Assembly: GCA_031553805.1 (NCBI GenBank)
Contig: JAVBLC010000015.1
Coordinates: 1-64,000 of the forward strand
Origin: JAITVB01 sp031553805
GTDB lineage: Bacteria; Bacteroidota; Bacteroidia; Bacteroidales; Rikenellaceae
Direction of reading: 5' to 3'
DNA length: 64,000 bases
In this document: piece by piece, positions 51,425-60,308 of the stretch
Position numbering within the stretch: the first letter of the stretch is position 1
Layout of the letters: each line of letters starts with the position of its first letter
Translations under genes and position numbers: made by a program
The notes under the pieces: model-generated
Told to the model about the DNA's origin: nothing
Seen by the model: the letters and a program-made list of their open reading frames with translations, nothing else
Databases searched by the model: none

Positions 51425-51760
51425 ATGGAAAGCACAAGACAACAAAAAGTAGCCCGCCAGATACAAAAAGACATCAGCGACATCTTCATGAAAGAAGCCG
51501 CCGGCCTGGTGCGCGGGGCGATGGTGTCGGTGACGGTGGTGCGGATGAGCCCCGACCTGGCGCTGGCCAAGGTCTACCTGAGCGTGTTCCCCTTTGACAA
51601 AAGCGAGGAAAAACTGAAAACGCTCAACGACAACCTGCCGCAAATCCGCCGGGCGCTGGGCAACCGCACCCACCTCCAGCTGCGGATCACCCCCGAGATC
51701 GCCTTTTATATCGACGACTCGCTCGAATACATCGCCCACATCGACGACCTGTTGAAATAA
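51425..51760 (+). CDS. rbfA: 30S ribosome-binding factor RbfA
   Basis: A 111-aa KH-type protein for late 30S maturation and cold adaptation. Family pattern: RQQKVARQIQKDISDIFMKEAAG...VSVTVVRMSPDLALAKVYLSVFP...LRIAPEI-like LRITPEIAFYIDDSLEYIAHIDDLL. Full length. It lies 12 nt after the barrel gene and 32 nt before the permease. Confidence 0.95.
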   Translation: MESTRQQKVARQIQKDISDIFMKEAAGLVRGAMVSVTVVRMSPDLALAKVYLSVFPFDKSEEKLKTLNDNLPQIRRALGNRTHLQLRITPEIAFYIDDSLEYIAHIDDLLK

Positions 51761-51792
51761 ACTCCGCCCTGGCGGAAAAATCTCCCCGTGCG

Positions 51793-53013
51793 ATGCCCCG
51801 ATTGCCGCTACTCCTGGCCAAACGCTACCTCCTCTCCCGGAAATCGTTCTCGGTGATCAACCTCATTACGGGGATCAGCGCGTTCACGGTGGCCATTCCC
51901 GTGATGGCGATGGTGGTGCTGCTGTCGGTCTTCAACGGGTTCGACGGCCTGATCCGGTCGATGTATAAAAACTTCGACCCCGACCTGAAAATCTCCGCCG
52001 TCGAAGGAAAAACGTTTGACAGCGAAGGGTTCCCGTCGGCCGCGATACTGGCCGTAAAAGGGGTCGAGGGGCTGTCGTTCGAACTGGAGGAGAACGCGCT
52101 GTTCGAATACCGCGGGCAGCAATTCCTGGGCACTCTATTGGGCGTCGACAACCGATACGAAACGATCGTCCCGATCGACAGCATGATCGTGCAGGGCACC
52201 TATGCCCTCACCCTCGACGGCGCACCGCAGGCCACCCTGGGACTGGGGGTGTCCTATGAATTAGGGGTCGCCCTCCACCTGGTCGACCCGTTGTCAATCT
52301 ATATGCCGTCGCGGGGAGCCGCTTCGCCGCTGTTGCCGATGAGCCTCTACAAGCAGATGGAGATCGCTCCGGGGGCGGTATTTGCCCTCGACCACGAAAC
52401 CGATGGGCAATACGTGATCGTCCCGATCGGCTTTGCCCGCGAGTTGCTCGACTACGATTCGACACGGGTGTCGGCCGCCATCGTCAAACTGGCCGACGGC
52501 ACCCCGGCAACCGTCCAGAAAGAGGTGGCCCGGATCGCCGGGCAAGATTTCTCGGTACTGAACCGTTATCAACAGAAAGAGAGCTTTTACCGGATCATGC
52601 AATACGAGAAATGGGGCATTTATTTCATCATCCTGCTGGTGCTGGTGATCGCCTCGTTCAGCATCGTAGGGTCGCTCGTGATGATCATCATCGACAAGCG
52701 CGGCGACATCGCCACACTCGGGGCGATGGGGGCCCCGCGACCGATGGTCCGGCGCATTTTTACCAACGAGGGGATGCTGATCTCAGGCATCGGGGCAGCG
52801 GCGGGCCTGGTGGCCGGCATCGTGCTGTGCCTGCTGCAACAACACTTCGGCTGGGTGAAGATGGCCGGCACGTCGTTCCTGTTCGACACCTACCCGATCG
52901 AGATCCAGGCGTGGGACGTCGTGGGCGTGATCGTCAGCGTGGGCGCGGTCAATTTTGTCATGACGCACCTTACCGTAAACCGGATGATCCCGAAAAACCA
53001 AACTTTTTCGTAA
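51793..53013 (+). CDS. LolC/E-type ABC transporter permease
   Basis: A 406-aa inner-membrane protein with the FtsX-like fold: one N-terminal helix (SVINLITGISAFTVAIPVMAMVVLLSVFNGFDGLI), a large periplasmic MacB-like domain (about 45-270) and three C-terminal helices with GIYFIILLVLVIASFSIVGSLVMIIIDKRGDIATLGAMGAP. This is the lipoprotein-releasing (LolCE) type, sending lipoproteins to the outer membrane. No ABC ATPase gene is beside it. It follows rbfA, an order also common in other Bacteroidetes. Confidence 0.9.
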   Translation: MPRLPLLLAKRYLLSRKSFSVINLITGISAFTVAIPVMAMVVLLSVFNGFDGLIRSMYKNFDPDLKISAVEGKTFDSEGFPSAAILAVKGVEGLSFELEENALFEYRGQQFLGTLLGVDNRYETIVPIDSMIVQGTYALTLDGAPQATLGLGVSYELGVALHLVDPLSIYMPSRGAASPLLPMSLYKQMEIAPGAVFALDHETDGQYVIVPIGFARELLDYDSTRVSAAIVKLADGTPATVQKEVARIAGQDFSVLNRYQQKESFYRIMQYEKWGIYFIILLVLVIASFSIVGSLVMIIIDKRGDIATLGAMGAPRPMVRRIFTNEGMLISGIGAAAGLVAGIVLCLLQQHFGWVKMAGTSFLFDTYPIEIQAWDVVGVIVSVGAVNFVMTHLTVNRMIPKNQTFS

Positions 53014-53022
53014 TTTCGCGCG

Positions 53023-53916
53023 ATGAGAAAACTGATCGTTTGTTTGTTCTTCCTGCTTCCGCTGCTTTCCGCCTCGTGCGGGAGGCCGCGCACCATCCCC
53101 GATGGCAAACTGGAACAAATCGTCCGGGAACTGCTCCTGACCAACTCCTATTACAGCCAATTCGCCCAGAAACTTAACGGCGATTCGATCGATTTTTACA
53201 CTCCGGTGCTTAAAAAGTACGGATACACGGAAAAAGATTTCAAATACTCGCTCAGCAAGATGGCCATGCGCAAGAGTTCGCGCATCACCGACATCGTCGA
53301 CTCGGCCATGGTGGGTATCCTCAAGGCCGACTCGTTCTACCAGGGACGCGCCGAGATCGCCCGGCGGATCGACGACGCGATCCGGGGATTATACCGCGAC
53401 ACCGTCTACTCGAGCGGCGACACGGTGATCCGCGTACGCAACCGCGACGACCTGAAGCGGCTGACCCTCACCCTGCCGGCCCAGCTGGGGGAGTACGAGG
53501 TCGGCTACCGCTACCGGATCGACTCGCTCGACGACGCCCCGTATCACAGCGGACGGAGCTACTTCACCAACAGCCGGAAAAACCAGGTGCAATCGAACTA
53601 CAGCACGCTAAAAAAAGGCGTCCTGGATTCGGCCACAATAAAGACGGCGGCACGCGACACCTCGATCCGCACGCTGACGATCATCTTTGACGACTACTCG
53701 ACCCAGGCCAAACGGCCGAACATCACCGTCGACCGGGTGGTGGTGATCCACATTCCGCTGCCCGACTCGGTGCGGAACGAAGCGTTCAACCGATGGTCGA
53801 AGTTCGATTCGATCGTCCGTTTTTCGATAAAAGACACTCTCCATGCGCAAGATAGCAGCACACTTCACTTACTCTCCCCGCTCCGGCTGGATACGGCGGG
53901 CCGTGCTGGTCTTTGA
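53023..53916 (+). CDS. DUF4296 domain lipoprotein
   Basis: A 297-aa lipoprotein (lipobox LLSASCGR, Cys19). Residues about 24-110 match the Bacteroidetes DUF4296 pattern: IPDGKLEQIVRELLLTNSYYSQF...FYTPVLKKYGYTEKDFKYSLSKMAMRKSSRITDIVDSA. The C-terminal 180 residues are a beta-rich domain without a recognised family. It is 9 nt after the permease gene, and its last 74 nt overlap the next gene in another frame, an unusually long overlap. Confidence 0.82.
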   Translation: MRKLIVCLFFLLPLLSASCGRPRTIPDGKLEQIVRELLLTNSYYSQFAQKLNGDSIDFYTPVLKKYGYTEKDFKYSLSKMAMRKSSRITDIVDSAMVGILKADSFYQGRAEIARRIDDAIRGLYRDTVYSSGDTVIRVRNRDDLKRLTLTLPAQLGEYEVGYRYRIDSLDDAPYHSGRSYFTNSRKNQVQSNYSTLKKGVLDSATIKTAARDTSIRTLTIIFDDYSTQAKRPNITVDRVVVIHIPLPDSVRNEAFNRWSKFDSIVRFSIKDTLHAQDSSTLHLLSPLRLDTAGRAGL

Positions 53917-54241
53917 CGGCGCGGTACTGGCGGCCATCGAAACCGAGGTGGCGAAGATGGATTCGCTGCAAGGGGTCGAGTTCTTCGCCGGGGTGTTGAT
54001 CCCCTGCATCCCGGACGGGAAACCGCTGCCCGGCGCCCTCCCCTGCGGCGTGACACATCCCGGTATGTCGATCGAAGATTTCGCCACCCGAGAGGCCCTG
54101 CTTGAAGTCCCCATCACCGGGATTACAAATTGGCTCGACGACCTCCCCGTGGGAGAAGCTTGCGGCATCGCCCTGATCGACGCCATCGACTGGGAGCGCC
54201 ACACGCTCACCCCGGCGTCAACCCTGCGGAGGTTGCTGTAA
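53843..54241 (+). CDS. Amidohydrolase-like composite domain without catalytic barrel
   Basis: A 132-aa protein. Its N-terminus (MRKIAAHFTYSPRSGWIRRAVLVFDGAVLAAIE, then LQGVEFFAGVLIP) resembles the first beta strands of Bacteroidetes amidohydrolases, where the next words are GFVNAHCHLE. Here IPCIPDGK follows, with no metal-binding HxH. The C-terminus (ACGIALIDAIDWERHTLTPASTLRRLL) resembles the final strands of the same enzymes. The ~250-residue TIM barrel between them is missing, so only the composite beta-sandwich remains. It may be a relic or a new small protein. The start overlaps the previous gene by 74 nt. Recognised by eye; moderate certainty. Confidence 0.6.
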   Translation: MRKIAAHFTYSPRSGWIRRAVLVFDGAVLAAIETEVAKMDSLQGVEFFAGVLIPCIPDGKPLPGALPCGVTHPGMSIEDFATREALLEVPITGITNWLDDLPVGEACGIALIDAIDWERHTLTPASTLRRLL

Positions 54242-54247
54242 TCATAC

Positions 54248-54291
54248 CACAAAAGAAAAGCTTCGGAGTTGTCCGAAGCTTTTCTTTTGTG
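54248..54291. terminator. Bidirectional intrinsic terminator
   Basis: Perfect 20-bp stem from CACAAAAGAAAAGCTTCGGA, loop GTTG; it closes both the plus-strand operon and the minus-strand DUF6786-like gene. Confidence 0.95.
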
Positions 54292-54302
54292 CAACCATTC
54301 TA

Positions 54303-55412
54303 TTATAACTCGGCGATCTTCAATCCGAACAGGTTCTCACAAAGCCCGTCCAACGCCTCTTCCGGGCCGGTGAAGTGGAAAGTGGCGTGGCTATGCGTCA
54401 AACTTTCGCCGGGGGCCAACTCAGCCGCGGGCGAAGAAGTTTCGATTTCGTAGAAGGGGCCCATGATCGAACCGTCTTCGAGCGGGCCGTCGTTGTAGGA
54501 GTTGACCACGTCGCCCCGGAAAGGTTCGGCCTGCTGTTCCCACATCGAGTTGACGTAGGTGGTGTTTTTCGGGTCGAAGTTGAACGTGACCACGGTCAGC
54601 ACCTTGTTCTCGGCGTCGTAAGCCCCCACCAGCGGCAGGGTCATTGCAGGCGGCGTCCCGATCTTTCCGCGCTTGCGGCCGTCGCCGGTGAAGAGCAGCA
54701 CGTCGTCGACCGTGCGCAGGCGGTCGGCGTCGATCTTACCGAAGTAGCTGTCGTTGATCGCTTCGCCCGCCGCTTTGCGGAAGGGAATGATGATGGTGTT
54801 TTTGTCCGAGGGAACGAATTGCCCCAAGATCCAAACCGAAAGCATGCCCCGCTCGCGGTTCCACGGCTGGGTACCCGCGTTCTTCAACCGGTTTTCGGAC
54901 ACGAACCCTACGGGAGTCACCCCGGCCGGGATTTTCACCCCCAGGCGTTCCCCGATTTCGGCGGAGGGCAGCACCATCACCGTGCGGTCGGTCTGCACAT
55001 CAAGGTCGTGGCCCGAAGTGTTTTTCAGCGAAAACCGTTTGGAGAACGAAGCCGAACGGCGATCGGCACCGGTCACTTCCCACCCGTCGGTGTCGATTAC
55101 GGCCGGCGTCTGCCAGTCGGCGAAGCCGAAGTCGGTGCCTTGCGGGAAGAAGATCGAGAATTGGCCGCCCTCGGGGCCGAGCCAGTAACGGTCTTCACCG
55201 CCCCAGTTGTTGCAGTGGGGCAACGTTTTCCCGGAAGAGATCAAGTCGTAATTGAGCCAGCCGAAACTGGGGCCGGCCTCGCCGCTGCCGGTCGAGGTCA
55301 TCACCCGTCCCTGGAGGCCGGGGGCGAGCAATACGCGTGCGTCGCCCTCCTGCAATTCGACCACCTTGAGGTATTTTTCCAGAAATTCCTTGTCTGTTTT
55401 ATAGTTTTTCAT
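54303..55412 (-). CDS. DUF6786-like protein, sugar-mutarotase fold suspected
   Basis: A 369-aa cytosolic protein with no signal. It contains RVLLAPGLQGRVMTSTGSGEAGPSFGWLNYDLI and GGEDRYWLGPEGGQFSIFFPQG, which recall the beta-sandwich of aldose-1-epimerases and sit in a family I know as DUF6786 (recalled, not searched). The late segment ETSSPAAELAPGESLTHSHATFHFTG also fits mutarotase-like folds. In a cluster with a sugar permease and two oxidoreductases, a carbohydrate role is plausible. Last gene of that minus-strand cluster, 12 nt after the barrel gene. Confidence 0.65.
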   Translation of the reverse strand: MKNYKTDKEFLEKYLKVVELQEGDARVLLAPGLQGRVMTSTGSGEAGPSFGWLNYDLISSGKTLPHCNNWGGEDRYWLGPEGGQFSIFFPQGTDFGFADWQTPAVIDTDGWEVTGADRRSASFSKRFSLKNTSGHDLDVQTDRTVMVLPSAEIGERLGVKIPAGVTPVGFVSENRLKNAGTQPWNRERGMLSVWILGQFVPSDKNTIIIPFRKAAGEAINDSYFGKIDADRLRTVDDVLLFTGDGRKRGKIGTPPAMTLPLVGAYDAENKVLTVVTFNFDPKNTTYVNSMWEQQAEPFRGDVVNSYNDGPLEDGSIMGPFYEIETSSPAAELAPGESLTHSHATFHFTGPEEALDGLCENLFGLKIAEL

Positions 55413-55424
55413 CGCTATCCGTTT

Positions 55425-55958
55425 TTAAAATCCGAAGACGTAGCCGACCGACAGGAACGGCTCGATGCTGTAAGGGCTATAATCGTTCTGCACCACGTCG
55501 TAAAAGACCATCACATTCACCCCGCCGTTATATCCGATAGGAATAGTGCCGCCCGCGCCGACCAAAAATGTCGGAACAACGCGCGATTCCAAGCCTTTTC
55601 CCCACACCCGGTAGAGTTCGGGCTGCACCTGCAGAGCGATGTAGCGGATTGGATTGACCCGTGCATACAGATTGGCGCCAAGGTAGTTGTATGTGTAATC
55701 CGAATAGCCGCCTTTGTAGCCATAGTAGATATAGCCAATCCCGCCGCCTGCAGAAAAATACTGGTTGAAGCGGTAGCCCACCTGCGGCGAAATGTTGACC
55801 ATACTATACGTATCGCTAAGCCCGAAGCCGATCGTCCCTCCGACCTCGAGGTTGCTCCGGCGGTATTGCGCCGCAACGGGCAACGCCATGAGGAACAGGG
55901 TAGTGACGAGAAGCGCTTTCCGTGCGCTGCCGACCACAGAAAATCCAACGGCACCCAT
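55425..55958 (-). CDS. Outer-membrane beta-barrel protein, unknown
   Basis: A 177-aa protein with a signal peptide (KALLVTTLFLMALPVAAQ) and regular barrel strands: LEVGGTIGFGL, MVNISPQVGYRFNQYFSAGGGIGYIYYGY, LGANLYARVNPI, and a last strand IEPFLSVGYVFGF ending in Phe. Function unknown. Its ATG overlaps the stop codon of the dehydrogenase gene (TAATG), so translation is probably coupled. It may be an outer-membrane partner of the sugar system (inference). Confidence 0.75.
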   Translation of the reverse strand: MGAVGFSVVGSARKALLVTTLFLMALPVAAQYRRSNLEVGGTIGFGLSDTYSMVNISPQVGYRFNQYFSAGGGIGYIYYGYKGGYSDYTYNYLGANLYARVNPIRYIALQVQPELYRVWGKGLESRVVPTFLVGAGGTIPIGYNGGVNVMVFYDVVQNDYSPYSIEPFLSVGYVFGF

Positions 55959-57019
55959 TACTTCAACTCCTCGTCAAACACTACGGCCACCTTGCCGCAC
56001 TTGCCTTCGGCCATCAGCGCGAAGGCGTCCGACGCTTCCTCCAGCGGGAAACGGTGGGTCACCAGGTCTTCGGGATGGATGCCCCAGCGGACGATGCGTT
56101 CGACGAGCTCTTCCATCCGCCAGATGTTAGTCACCCACGAGCCGTAGATCGTTTTTTGGTCGTGGATGATGTCGGGACTGGGGTTGAACTCGACCGTACC
56201 GCCTTCGCCGATGAAGACGATCTTTCCCCACTTCCGTGCGCCTCGAATGGCCAATTGGCGGCCCAGGGTGTGGCCCGAACACTCGATGCTGCGTTCGACG
56301 CCGTTGCCGCCGGTCAGGTCGAGGATCTTTTGGAGCGTGGTGTCGTCCGAGGCCAGGGCGTGGTCGACCAACCCTTTTTCGAGGGCGATCTGGCGGCGTT
56401 CGGCGACTGTGTCGACGCCGATCACCTGCGTGGCGCCCATCGCTTTGGCAAGCATCGCAGCGGCCAGCCCCACCGGGCCGAGGCCCACCACGAGAACGGC
56501 GTCATTGCCGCTTATCCCGATCTTTTCAATGCCCTCATAAACGGTCCCGAAGCCGCAGGCGACCTGTGCGCCGTCGGTGTAAGTGAGCGAATCGGGCAGC
56601 AGGACGAGGTCTTTTTCTTCGGCCAGCAGGTATTCGGCCATCCCGCCGTCGCGTTGCCAGCCGTAGGCGCGGCGGAAGGGGCTGGTGCAGGAAATCATGT
56701 ACCCGCGGCGGCAGTCGTTGCACACACCGCAACCCGAGATGTGGTAAATGATCACACGGTCGCCCTCCTTGAAACGGCGCAGGCCGGGGCCGCAGGCGAC
56801 GATCTGGCCCGAAGGCTCGTGTCCGCAGATCATGTTTTGGTATCCTTCGGGGCCTTTGCCGAGATGTTCGCGGTAGATGGCCCGGATGTCGCTGCCGCAG
56901 ATGGTTGAGGATTTCATTTTGATAAGGACTTCGCCGTGGCCGGGGACGGGTACGTCGACGTCTTTCAGCACGACGGTGCTGTTGCCGGGCAGATAGGCTG
57001 CCTTCATTTTCTTGCTCAT
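55958..57019 (-). CDS. Zinc-dependent alcohol dehydrogenase (MDR)
   Basis: A 353-aa medium-chain dehydrogenase. Catalytic zinc ligands in STICGSDIRAI (Cys) and MICGHEPSG (His, Glu); structural zinc Cys4 in GCGVCNDCRRGYMISC; NAD site LVVGLGPVGLAAAMLAKAMGA. Substrate unknown, likely a polyol or sugar alcohol given the neighbouring permease. A 397-bp gap with an extragenic repeat separates it from the aldo-keto reductase, so it may have its own promoter. Confidence 0.92.
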   Translation of the reverse strand: MSKKMKAAYLPGNSTVVLKDVDVPVPGHGEVLIKMKSSTICGSDIRAIYREHLGKGPEGYQNMICGHEPSGQIVACGPGLRRFKEGDRVIIYHISGCGVCNDCRRGYMISCTSPFRRAYGWQRDGGMAEYLLAEEKDLVLLPDSLTYTDGAQVACGFGTVYEGIEKIGISGNDAVLVVGLGPVGLAAAMLAKAMGATQVIGVDTVAERRQIALEKGLVDHALASDDTTLQKILDLTGGNGVERSIECSGHTLGRQLAIRGARKWGKIVFIGEGGTVEFNPSPDIIHDQKTIYGSWVTNIWRMEELVERIVRWGIHPEDLVTHRFPLEEASDAFALMAEGKCGKVAVVFDEELK

Positions 57020-57059
57020 AAATGCACTATTTTAAATCGTTCAAATCAAAGTAAGTCAA

Positions 57060-57302
57060 GGAAAGCGCAGCTTTCCAGAAAAATTTTTGGTGCCGCTTTA
57101 TATAAAAAGCGGCAGTTCCCTCAACCGAGGTAGTTGCAACGCAACGGTCAAGCTCACCGACCAGAGCCCGCCGTCGCCCGAAGGGCGTGGGCGGATCAAG
57201 CGAAGGGAGGTAACATTTGAAAAAGCGCGGCGGCCACGCTCTTCAGAGATTTTTACGCCCGATCCGGCCCGGCAAAGGTAACGCTTTGTTGCATAAAATC
57301 TC
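57060..57302. repeat. Extragenic element with 57-nt motif (copy 2)
   Basis: From 57047: CAAAGTAAGTCAAG, stem GGAAAGC-GCA-GCTTTCC (57060-57076), AAAAATTTTT, then end hairpin GCCGCTTTA/TAAAAAGCGGC (57092-57113), a block from AGCTCACCGACC to GGGAGGTAAC (57152-57208) also found inverted near 32402-32427, and the 57-nt hairpin motif (57246-57302). The stem GCAGGCC-TCC-GGCCTGC follows at about 57374. No gene seen in this gap. Confidence 0.85.
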
Positions 57303-57416
57303 TTGTGCGCGGGCCAATACACCCCTCTCGAAAACCTAAGTGGGGCCCCAACCTACGGCTATATGGCGCATGCAGGCCTCCGGCCTGCGCCTATCGGCAC
57401 TTTGTGAATAGGCCCG

Positions 57417-58430
57417 CTATCCCTTAATCACCCCATCTTCATCCCATAAGTCACGCCACGAATCAGCCCCGGCCCACAGGAAAACCTGCCCCTTGACCAA
57501 CCGATTATTGCGGTCGATGGTTTTGATCGCAGCCATCTCTTCGTCCGTCAGCGGGTCTTCGGTCACACAACGCAGGTTGGCCGTATATTTCTCCGGCTTG
57601 GTCGAGAACGGAATCGGCACCTGCCCGTGCTGGGCGGCCCACTTGATGCACACAATCGCCGGATGCACCCCGTGGGCCTCGGCGATGCGCACGATCACCG
57701 GGTCTTCCAACGGATTGGTATCCTCCGCCGTGCGGTCGCGCTCGGGACGCCCCGGCGATCCCACCGGACAGAACCCGATCGGCTGGATGCCTTTTCCGAC
57801 CATATAATCAAACAGCTCGGGCTGCTGGAAATGGGGATGCATCTCCATTTCGTTCGTCGACGGGCGGATCCGGCAGTCGCGCAACAAGAGTTCCATCTTC
57901 GGGATCGTCATATTCGACGTGCCGATGTTGCGCACCAGCCCCTGGTCGACAAGTTTTTCCATCTCCCGCCACGTTTTCATATAGTCCGCGTGGATATAGG
58001 GCTTGGCATTCGGGTCGCGCGATTCGACGCTCACCTTCGGGGCGTGAAAGTTCGGGAACGGCCAGTGCACCAGATACAGGTCGAGGTAGTCGAGTTGCAA
58101 ATCGGCCATCGACCGGCGGCAAGCGCCCGCCACATCGTGGTGCATATCATTCCATACCTTTGACGTGATCCAAAGTTCATCTCGGGTAACGGTCCCCTCG
58201 GCGATCACTTCGGCCAGCGCAATGCCGATCTCTTTCTCATTGCCGTAAACAGCGGCGCAGTCGATATGGCGGTAACCCTTGCGGATAGCATCCTTGACCG
58301 CAGCGGCGACCGTCGCGTTACTGTAATTGTCCGAACCGAAAGTACCCAGCCCGACGACCGGAATCTCGGCACCCGTATATAATCTCTTCAGCGGAACTTT
58401 CTTGGGGTCAACCCCGGTAATCGTTGTCAT
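57417..58430 (-). CDS. Aldo/keto reductase
   Basis: A 337-aa NADPH-dependent (beta/alpha)8 reductase. Catalytic tetrad visible: Asp and Tyr in IDCAAVYGNEKEIG, Lys in LWITSKVWN, His in LYLVHWPFP. The NADP site is in VPIPFSTKPEKYTANL. The C-terminal tail is longer than in typical members. Likely reduces an aldose or a short aldehyde; substrate unknown. It follows the sugar permease by 12 nt. Confidence 0.92.
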   Translation of the reverse strand: MTTITGVDPKKVPLKRLYTGAEIPVVGLGTFGSDNYSNATVAAAVKDAIRKGYRHIDCAAVYGNEKEIGIALAEVIAEGTVTRDELWITSKVWNDMHHDVAGACRRSMADLQLDYLDLYLVHWPFPNFHAPKVSVESRDPNAKPYIHADYMKTWREMEKLVDQGLVRNIGTSNMTIPKMELLLRDCRIRPSTNEMEMHPHFQQPELFDYMVGKGIQPIGFCPVGSPGRPERDRTAEDTNPLEDPVIVRIAEAHGVHPAIVCIKWAAQHGQVPIPFSTKPEKYTANLRCVTEDPLTDEEMAAIKTIDRNNRLVKGQVFLWAGADSWRDLWDEDGVIKG

Positions 58431-58442
58431 ATATTATCGTAT

Positions 58443-59714
58443 TTAAGCGGTTTTCTTGCGAATGGTCAGCGCATAGAAAGCAATCAGCGCGAAACAGCAC
58501 AAAGGTACGTAATAAGAAAGATTAATGCTTCCGGTCATATCCGACACCTGCCCCTGGATCGTGGTAAAGAGCGCCCCGCCGAGGATGGCCATGATCAGGC
58601 CCGAAGAGGCGACTTTGGTTTGCGCCCCGAGCCCTTCGACCGATATCCCGTAGATCGTCGGGAACATCAGCGACATAAAGCCCGAGATCATCACCAGGCA
58701 AACCACCCCGGCATAGCCCGGCAGGTAGATCACGCCGAAAGTACACAGCACCGCGCACACCGCCGCAAACATCAACAGCGACCGGGGCGAAAAACGCCTC
58801 ATCAGCGCCGTGAACACAAAGCGGCAACAGGTCAGCAGCACGATCGCCGCCAGGTAATAAGACGACGCCCCGGCCTCGTTCACCCCGATTTCCTGCATCA
58901 CATAACGGATCGTGAACGACCACACTCCGATCTGGGCTCCCACGTAAACGAACTGGGCCAGCACACCCTTGATGTATTGTTTGTTTTTCAATAGTTTACG
59001 GAACGTTTCACCAAGCTTGTCCGTGCGGTTTTCGGGCAATTCCGACATCGTTTTCGGCATCTTCGTCAACAGGATGGCGATCCAGATCACCAGCAGCACC
59101 AGCGCCACCCCGACATAGGGGCCCATCATCGCATTGAGTTCGGCCGACTGCACGGCCGCCAGCTCCCCGGCCGACATCCCGGCCCGGTCAGCGGCGTCGG
59201 CCACATTGAGTTCCGATAATATAAAATATTTGCTCAGCAACACCCCGGTGATCGACCCGATCGGGTTGAACGACTGGGCCAGGTTGAGGCGGCGGGTGCC
59301 GGTAGCCGGGTCGCCCATTTCAACCACGTAAGGGTTACACGCCGTTTCGAGGATCGACAGCCCTCCGGCCAGGATGTAAAGCGCAACCAGGAAATGCCCG
59401 TAGACCATCGTCCGACTCGCCGGGAAAAAGAGCAGCGACCCGCCGATGAACATCGCCAGCCCGATCAGGATGCCCCGTTTGTAGGTATAGCGCCGGATGA
59501 TCAGCGCCGCCGGCAGCGCCAGGCAGAAATAGGCCCCGTAGAAAGCCATTTGCACCCACGACGTCTGCAAGTCGGTCATGCTCATGATTTTCTTAAAAGC
59601 GGCCAGCAGCGTGTCGGTCATGTTGTTGGCCAGCCCCCAGGCAAAGAACAGCGAGGTGATCAGGATGAACGGCAACAGGATGTTGCGCGAGACCATCGGG
59701 GTTTTCTGTTTCAT
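58443..59714 (-). CDS. FucP-type sugar:H+ symporter (MFS)
   Basis: A 423-aa, 12-helix major facilitator of the L-fucose permease family: LPFILITSLFFAWGLANNMTDTLLAAFKKIM at helix 1 with the conserved Asn and Asp, WVQMAFYGAYFCLALPAALIIRRYTYKRGILIGL, and LETACNPYVVEMGDPATGTRRLNLAQSFNPIGSITGVLLSKYF. Family members carry L-fucose, glucose/galactose or N-acetylglucosamine. No fucI/K/A genes are present, so the substrate is open. First gene of the cluster, with an operator-like palindrome at its promoter. Confidence 0.9.
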   Translation of the reverse strand: MKQKTPMVSRNILLPFILITSLFFAWGLANNMTDTLLAAFKKIMSMTDLQTSWVQMAFYGAYFCLALPAALIIRRYTYKRGILIGLAMFIGGSLLFFPASRTMVYGHFLVALYILAGGLSILETACNPYVVEMGDPATGTRRLNLAQSFNPIGSITGVLLSKYFILSELNVADAADRAGMSAGELAAVQSAELNAMMGPYVGVALVLLVIWIAILLTKMPKTMSELPENRTDKLGETFRKLLKNKQYIKGVLAQFVYVGAQIGVWSFTIRYVMQEIGVNEAGASSYYLAAIVLLTCCRFVFTALMRRFSPRSLLMFAAVCAVLCTFGVIYLPGYAGVVCLVMISGFMSLMFPTIYGISVEGLGAQTKVASSGLIMAILGGALFTTIQGQVSDMTGSINLSYYVPLCCFALIAFYALTIRKKTA

Positions 59715-59741
59715 AACAAGTCGCGGGTGTTTGGGTCAGTT

Positions 59742-59788
59742 AAAGTTAGTTAACCCCAAAGCTAACTTTTTTCCGGCAATCGGTCAAG
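59742..59788 (-). promoter_or_regulatory. Promoter and palindrome of sugar permease cluster
   Basis: Minus strand: CTTG (59785-59788), 20 nt, -7 TAGCTTTG (59757-59764). A perfect 8-bp inverted repeat, AAAGTTAG (59742-59749) and CTAACTTT (59762-59769), overlaps the -7 box and start region, as a repressor site would. Confidence 0.55.
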
Positions 59789-59974
59789 AATTTTTTATGT
59801 TTTCCCTGAAAATTACGGTAAGGGAGCCATCGGCATGGAAACAGAACAAGCAACGGGCGGAACGGCCGACCGGACGAACAACACACACGGCAATCTTTTT
59901 TAAATAATCGTTCAACACAATATACCCAAATCTGAAATTATTTAGAATCAGTGCCGGGAAAATATTGTTTTTTA

Positions 59975-59982
59975 TATTTTTG
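59975..59982 (+). promoter_or_regulatory. -7 box (TATTTTTG) for small membrane protein gene
   Basis: Exact TAnnTTTG. The expected start falls near 59989, after the first ATG-like start at 59985 but before ATG 60006, which decides the start. The rest of this 291-bp gap holds only the permease promoter. Confidence 0.5.
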
Positions 59983-60005
59983 TCGTGCTTTTAAAGCCAA
60001 ATATT

Positions 60006-60275
60006 ATGTCCGGAAAATATCGACCGCACCGCAAGATAAGCCACTCCCGGGGATGGCTGCGCAGTATTGCGGGCAACGTAATGATCAGCGCCGCCGTCGG
60101 GTTGGCGCTGTTGCTGGCAGCCTGCCTATTCGCGAATATCGGCGGGGTCCCACGGTGGATATGGGTCGTGGGGCTGGCGCTTTGCGGCGGGCTCGCCTGG
60201 GCCGGCGACCGGGTACGCACCCGCACCATATACGTCGACCCCGAAACCGGCCGGGTAGAAAAAAACAATCTTTAA
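60006..60275 (+). CDS. Small membrane protein, unknown
   Basis: An 89-aa protein: a basic N-terminus (MSGKYRPHRKISHSRGW) and two hydrophobic helices (about residues 24-44 and 50-66), then a charged tail (VRTRTIYVDPETGRVEKNNL) that should face the cytosol. I do not recognise a family. It lies 33 nt before the next unknown gene and is probably co-transcribed with it. Start chosen from the promoter position. Confidence 0.65.
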   Translation: MSGKYRPHRKISHSRGWLRSIAGNVMISAAVGLALLLAACLFANIGGVPRWIWVVGLALCGGLAWAGDRVRTRTIYVDPETGRVEKNNL

Positions 60276-60308
60276 AAACGCTATAATCCTTTTTAAACCT
60301 ATTTTACT

